Of a stretch of DNA of 64,000 bases, positions 58,550 through 64,000 are shown one piece after another (within the stretch, counting starts at the first letter, position 1; every line of letters begins with the position of its first letter). The position numbers and the translations under genes were made by a program. The notes beneath the pieces are model-generated. The model was not told the DNA's origin. It was given only the letters and a program-made list of their open reading frames with translations, and did not search any database. The stretch comes from Paragonimus westermani (lineage: Eukaryota > Platyhelminthes > Trematoda > Plagiorchiida > Troglotrematidae), in NCBI GenBank assembly GCA_008508345.1, contig QNGE01000278.1, positions 45,281 to 109,280 on the forward strand, given 5' to 3'.

Positions 58550-59500
58550 AAGCGTTCAAAGTCTCTGTCAGCCATCGTGTTGATGATGCTGATGTAGTAT
58601 GGAGTTGCAAACCTAGGGAACCCACATACGGGAACTGGAATAATTAGGTGCATACGCGTTAGTTAGACGGTTCTTGAATTACTGCAAGTTCAGTAAACCG
58701 AGTGGTTTATAGCAAGTTCATGGCAGATTTTCTCACCATTTTGTTTACCATCGAATTTGGTGAGAAAGGCCTTGGAAAGTAAATGACACACCGATCAGAC
58801 AATCGGAAGCTTGAACCCCGATGGTTCAATTTGGTTCTTCCTTGGTTTGAGCACTTCGACATTTTCGAATCTACATGTGACCCAGTATATTACATTGGGG
58901 TAAGCACCTCACACTTCAGAACCTGGTGACTTAGATTAATCTGGAAGTTTGTGTTCTTTGCTGGACAAATTACAATCAACAGTCTAGTGACCACGGATGA
59001 GCGTGACTACACAACGTGATATATGCGGACGGTTTCGATGTGTCAGATAACATATTAACATTTCACAGTAGTGACCACGAATAGGTCGCTTTTATAACAG
59101 TTGCATATTTGCAATGCCACGGACGGGAAATACAACGATTCTCACGTTAACGTTTTACTAGCGACAAAAAACATTTTCCAGTATTCAACTTGAAATGTGA
59201 AATAGGAAACATTTAGTTTCAAAATTAATATCCCCATCAATTTCCCTACGTCTCTGCGAATGTCCACTGCAGGTGGTCAAAACAGGTTACCAAACATTAG
59301 CCAAACCGTGAGGTCTGTAACAACGAACTGTTAATCAGCTCTTGTCCCAAAGTGCCCGTCACTGCTGGGACAACGAAATAAAAAGGAACAATGCTTAGTA
59401 AATGCACTCAACAAATCTGATTGGTGATCATGTCGGGGTGATCCGGCAAAGTCAAAGTTTCTCATGTTGTTGATATTATTAACCCATTCGCCAGTGGTCG
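58550..59500. other. No ORF2 found downstream of the LINE ORF1
   Basis: If the LINE at 59.5-60.7 kb were complete, its endonuclease and reverse transcriptase should start here on the minus strand. I see only short frames without the expected motifs. Confidence 0.4.
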
Positions 59501-59509
59501 TCAGTTATG

Positions 59510-60726
59510 TCAATCTGTCAAACTTCCGGCCGTAGACCGGTGTTGATTTAGGGCATTGTTCAGGTGTTTTGGATTTGCCGTTGGTATTTTCGAAAACTCC
59601 GTATAACGGAAAAAAATCCTCTGAAAAGAAATGGGTAGCCCTACTCGCGCAGCCGAGTCATTATTAGGGGCATTTAAGCTGTTTCTTCCAGTGTTCTGAT
59701 TAAATATGGATGCCTCAGGTCCAGGGCTTTTTCTAGTCAAGGCCTCGGTTGACAGAGGAAGACGTAGAGAATCAGGGGATGTGATTTTATCAATAGCCGT
59801 GAGTTTCGTTGAGGAAACTTCAACACACCTGGCGTAATCAGAGGTAGACGTGGTTTGTTTTTCAGTGTTCGCCTGGAACGGCGACGCACCGGCGTTCACA
59901 GAGCTCGTGGAGAAGTCGAAATATACGGTCAGATCAATGAGATTGTTGACTATGTTTTTTTTATCGGGAAACATTGGCTTGTGCTATTTCCCTTTGGAAT
60001 TTCTTCTTGTCACCAAACATTGTTATGGATTCAAATTTTTGTGCCACGCCTGATTTGCTCTTGCCTTCTGACAAATTCGTTCGCTACAAGTTCACTTGTG
60101 AACTGTAGCAACAACGGACAGTGCTTCTGCAGTACTTTCTTGCGAAGTCTTAAACAGTAGCACTCTTGTTCTTCCATCTTTGAGTAAGATCCTCTCTATC
60201 GACAACAGAGGAATTCTGTCAGATACATTAAACACCACCACTTTGCTTGCACAGCGTAACCGCCCATGCAATTCCGTAGCTACAGTATCAGTAAGCGTCC
60301 CGGCGGCTAAGAGGTCGTTGTGACTAGGGGTAGTCTGATGGTGGATGTTACTTGAGGCATTTATAATAATGCCCAGTAGCGGATGTAATTTGTGCAAAAT
60401 TTCGGCAAGCACCTCGTTTCTGCTGTGTAGTTTCGCTATTCCAGCCTCTAATTCCCTCATTTTTTAGTCTGATCTACGAATACATTGGTAATGGATACTG
60501 AACATGGTTTGGTGTTGCTCACATCGTGTGGTGTGCTACGATTTGCTGTTGAGACTGCCGTTTCAGCAGCGACCTTGATTTCCTTTGAGATAGCAGGGGT
60601 AGGGCAGGTGTTGACCAAACAATCTGAAGATTTTGAACCTTTTTTCATTGTCAAGATGCCCTTTTGGCACAGGGATGATCGCTTCACGACTGGCAATTTC
60701 TGAAGATTGGCTGACTTAGCGGGCAT
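59510..60726 (-). pseudogene. ORF1 of a trematode non-LTR retrotransposon, frameshifted
   Basis: Three minus-strand frames follow one another. The first ends at 60457; the likely original start is the ATG at 60726 (MPAKSANLQKLP). The second (60092-60460) overlaps it at a run of six A, a one-base shift. It carries a coiled stretch and LRCASKVVVFNVSDRIPL, a motif I recall from ORF1 proteins of trematode CR1-like LINEs. Further shifts lead through FTSELVANEFVRRQEQ to a Ser/Pro/Asn-rich C-terminal third (59510-59974). All parts are in the expected order, so this is one element broken by several frameshifts, not three genes. Confidence 0.62.
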
Positions 60727-60899
60727 TACTGTATGATATTCCACTTTTAACAGTAGGTTATGTTCAGAATGTCTCGAAGCAAGTAAATATGACAAAATAC
60801 AACAAATAGTATGTAAATTTGAGTGATCAAATTGTAAAAACGGGATATGCACTAGCACGAATTTTTATTGAACCAGCAAACAACAGTACGCCGACTCCG

Positions 60900-63260
60900 T
60901 TTTTGTTTTCATACACTATCTTGCACATACAATAGTCTGATCCAGAAAAAAACTTTGAAAATTTGCGGTGAAAGTTGAACGGCGTACCGGTGGGTTAAAC
61001 TCTCCTTTCAGGCACACTCTTTTATTGTTGGTTTCAACAAACAGAGTCCGCAGTCTCAAACTTAGGGTGAATATTATCGTTTATTCTGGAGTTTCAGTTG
61101 GGCACCATCATCTCTGCTGCTTGATGGCGTTTGCACAGTTCAGTCATCTGCTGTATGCATTGTAGTCACGTATGTCAAACCAATGTTCTTCCGCTTACAA
61201 GTGGAATTGGTTCAAGCCTTCTTATTGCATTGGTGACGCGTTAGCCCAAGTGCATACATAGTTGTTAAACTGGTTGGGATTTCCCGAGTCCGAATTCTCA
61301 CTCACTGGTTTTAAGCTAGGTGTGAGGAGATCGAATATCCTGGAACAGCTCGAAGTTATGCTCTTTTACAGTGGCAATTTCTAGAAGATATGACGTCCAA
61401 CTGCTCAGTGATTGTTCCCTATCTTCCAACCTGTAAAGCCTGCATATTTTGGGTATATTTTCACTTAACTGCATACCACGTGGTCGTTGCGATGAGCTGC
61501 CGGCAATGTCTACTCATTAATACAGATTATTCGGGGATCTACAGAATTATTGACGGTGATGGTTGAACTGATGGTTCGGCTTGATGTTTTCTACCTCTGG
61601 CTGTTCGCCGAGCGTCATATTCAGATTACAAATAGTTCATCATCAGAGGTGATGGTATCATCGGTGCATAAGTTTCTAGCGTTGAGTTTTGTGACTGGTA
61701 AAGTCAACTAAATGCCGGTCTCCATAATTTAACACTGTATCAACTTTAATCACGGTAATCAGCCGTAGACATTTACACTGACGATCTCGCATTTGCAGTC
61801 TGGATATTAAGATAGACGGGAAACTACACATCAAAACTTCTCTAACTGAACTTCAGTAGCAACTATCACAGACTGACTGTAATTTCGAGGTAAAGATATG
61901 TTTTCAGTAATATGTAAAAATCACATCTACCAGGATCCAGGAGATGTTCTTTCTCCGAAGAAACACTTCCGGAAAGAAGCTGCACACCGGAGGACGATTT
62001 TCATGTTGAAACGCCTCATTGTGTATAACCATACAACTATGCACGTTGTACAGAGTTTATCTCAGTGTGAGCCTGATACACCAACTGCATTGAACAAACC
62101 ACGTGAGCCATACAGAAAATTGTGGATTCTGCAGCAAAACACGAAACCCTTCATAGCGTTCACAAACGTATTCTCATTTATAAGAAGTGCAACAATCAGT
62201 AGGTTTTCCAGCCCTTTGATCCGGGTAGTCGCACTGTAATGACTTAGTGAAACATTGTGTTAGTCGATTGGAGCGCAGTGGTGAAGAAGTGGTATGAGAA
62301 ACCGTTGTTAGGTAGCGAACTAATGTGAACTACGCTTCAAAACCTAACATAAGACATGTGAAAGTGGTTCAGGTGACTAAAGTATATGACAAACAGTCAA
62401 GTACCGTGAGCGGTTGTTGCGATAAGCAATCTGCCATTAACCTGCCTTCATCTAACGAATGCCTACGTAACGCAAGCACCCAAATCAATTTATCCACTAT
62501 GCTACGACAAACGTCGTTGAGTTATTTCTGATTATGTAATCTTGGGATTCGGAATAATGGACTATCCGTCCGGCAGCTCAGTTGCTGCTCTACTTGTATA
62601 ACGTGCTTCCTACCTAACGTTCACGTTGGTTGGGCAAAAGTCATGTTGTGATGGGGAATGGAGTATAGAGAAGAAGACCCTATACTGAAAATGAAGCTTG
62701 CCTGAAATGTCAGTGGTGTGTTGAAAACTGACCATATTCACCCAACCTAACCTGACGGGCCGACGAATTGTGGTTTTCCGTTTGATGCCCTTGTGTTGAA
62801 TCAAGTACACAAGGGTAATTCTCATCATGAGGTAAGGGTAGTAATTTATAACGTACTCGGTGTAATGGGATTTGTATCGCAGCCATTTTCGACTGGAAGG
62901 CCCTCAATTAATCAGAGTTCACACACAAGCTGCTGCAAACAGAACCAAGGCTGATCGAAATGAAACAATGAAACACAGCATTTAGCTGTCACATAAACGC
63001 GCCTGTAAATGGTGGCGAACAAATCAATATGTATGAATGCATGTTGGATTCAAGCAACAAAAATGTTTTCGAGGTTTTCGAAAATGATCACGCACGGCGC
63101 CATCCAGAATGTAACATGCTTGACAGTCAGTAGCAATCGTATGCATCACAACCGCCAGTTTTCTGAGAAAAAAGAAGTGCTCTTTAGAAATTAGTGGCGC
63201 TCACACAACGACCGTTTTGATTTCCTCCATAACGCGGCTGCACGAGCACGACCAACCAAT
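60900..63260. other. No supported gene
   Basis: The plus-strand frame at 61898-62239 (113 codons) has no protein-like pattern or splice support that I would trust. I see no RNA gene or repeat. Confidence 0.35.
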
Positions 63261-63267
63261 TTTATCA

Positions 63268-63346
63268 CAGTTATTTCTTTTCGTTTTACAGAGTAATTGC
63301 AAATGCAAACGGCAAATCAAAAACACCTGAACAATGCCCTAAATCA
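63268..63346 (+). mobile_element. Fragment of the same LINE ORF1, opposite orientation
   Basis: On the plus strand this aligns with the ORF1 C-terminal region near 59530-59605 (minus): shared AAAACACCTGAACAATGCCC and neighbouring bases, roughly 80% identical by eye. Homology ends at about 63346. Confidence 0.6.
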
Positions 63347-63689
63347 ATAGTAATACTTGTAAGATGCTTACCAGAGAACAGTGTTTTGGATTTGCAATAT
63401 AAGAGTAAACCAAAAAATTGTACAAGCGTCATGAATCTGGTTCTAAGAACCACATTCTGTGAAACAACGCTTTGCAGGTAAAACTCCACAATTTGCCCCC
63501 CACTTTATCCAGGTCAACCTACTACTATACTAGGGGTCACGGTTACCACCCATTATCCAATAGCTCCGTAGTAATTCATTCTTCTACCCAAAATATGAGT
63601 GCTACTAAGAACCAAATTCCCAATATGTATACCCCAACAAGTACTTCGTCACCTGATTATGTAAACAACACAAATGTCTGTCAGGCCAG

Positions 63690-64000
63690 TCCTTTTTTAG
63701 TTCACTCACCGACCTATACTGCTACCTTGACGTGGTGGTCGGGCTTGTGTACTGTTTTGATCCGGCGGGCTATGCTGACTAGGACTCCGGTCCTTCCAGG
63801 TGCAACCTAGTCAGACAGGCCAATGGGGAGCAGTCAGACGAAAAGCAGTTACACTCACAGGATTGTATGTCGCACTGCTGACCGCGTAGGAGTGCTTAGG
63901 CAGTGAGGCACGATCCTATGGGCATACAGCAGAACTATTTTTATAGTTGCGGCACTGCTGTCTTCCGTATCAGGAAGAAGGGGGTTAGAAAAGGTACCCT
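63690..64000 (+). mobile_element. Probable 5' leader of another LINE, running off the window
   Basis: The sequence style (ACGTGGTGGTCGGGC, later CAGGAAGAAGGGGG) matches my recollection of the GC-richer 5' leader of RTE/SR2-type LINEs in trematodes, and the plus frame 63472-63810 overlaps it. No protein domain is visible before the window ends. Confidence 0.38.

Overview
This window reads as nuclear DNA of a flatworm, most likely a digenean trematode. Four things point there: moderate GC; sparse protein-coding exons of tens to a few hundred bases with GT/AG borders, separated by introns from 48 bp to several kb; trematode-style retroelement debris (a gag remnant, a LINE ORF1, a tRNA-derived SINE family); and symmetric or very small exons of the kind known from trematode micro-exon genes. 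I see no bacterial operons, rRNA genes, ordinary tRNA genes or CRISPR arrays. I cannot name the species, and I recognise no host protein family with certainty.

Layout. 0.5-1.65 kb: minus-strand gag remnant of an LTR retrotransposon with a repeated leader. 2.1-4.7 kb: 3' end of a minus-strand gene of unknown function, including a possible 24-bp micro-exon. 5.74-6.06 kb: candidate two-exon gene for a small single-pass membrane protein on the plus strand. 8.1-12.7 kb: scattered plus-strand exon candidates. 14.8-15.1 kb: a minus-strand open frame. 19.1-20.1 kb: a minus-strand gene with two duplicated, Thr-rich, phase 1-1 exons (micro-exon-gene or mucin style). 24.7-27.4 kb: three phase-compatible minus exons of an unknown protein. 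33.9-43.1 kb: a chain of minus exons of one long unknown protein, including a 27-bp micro-exon, with introns holding SINE copies. 45.1-45.95 kb: a short plus-strand gene end with a poly(A) signal. 46.2-46.65 kb: an inverted SINE pair. 48.0-48.3 kb: a small insertion with a 13-bp target duplication and a perfect 101-bp-arm palindrome carrying a hammerhead-like core. 52.3-57.8 kb: exon candidates on both strands. 59.5-60.7 kb: decayed LINE ORF1. 63.27-64.0 kb: further LINE material running off the window.

How to read the models. Exons were called by eye from open frame, acceptor and donor quality, and phase agreement between neighbours. Chains whose phases agree (2475-2781 to 2111-2385; 43.1 to 41.0 kb; 40.6 to 33.9 kb; 27.4 to 24.7 kb) are more reliable than single exons, because isolated splice-like motifs are common by chance. 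No transcript or homology search could be run.
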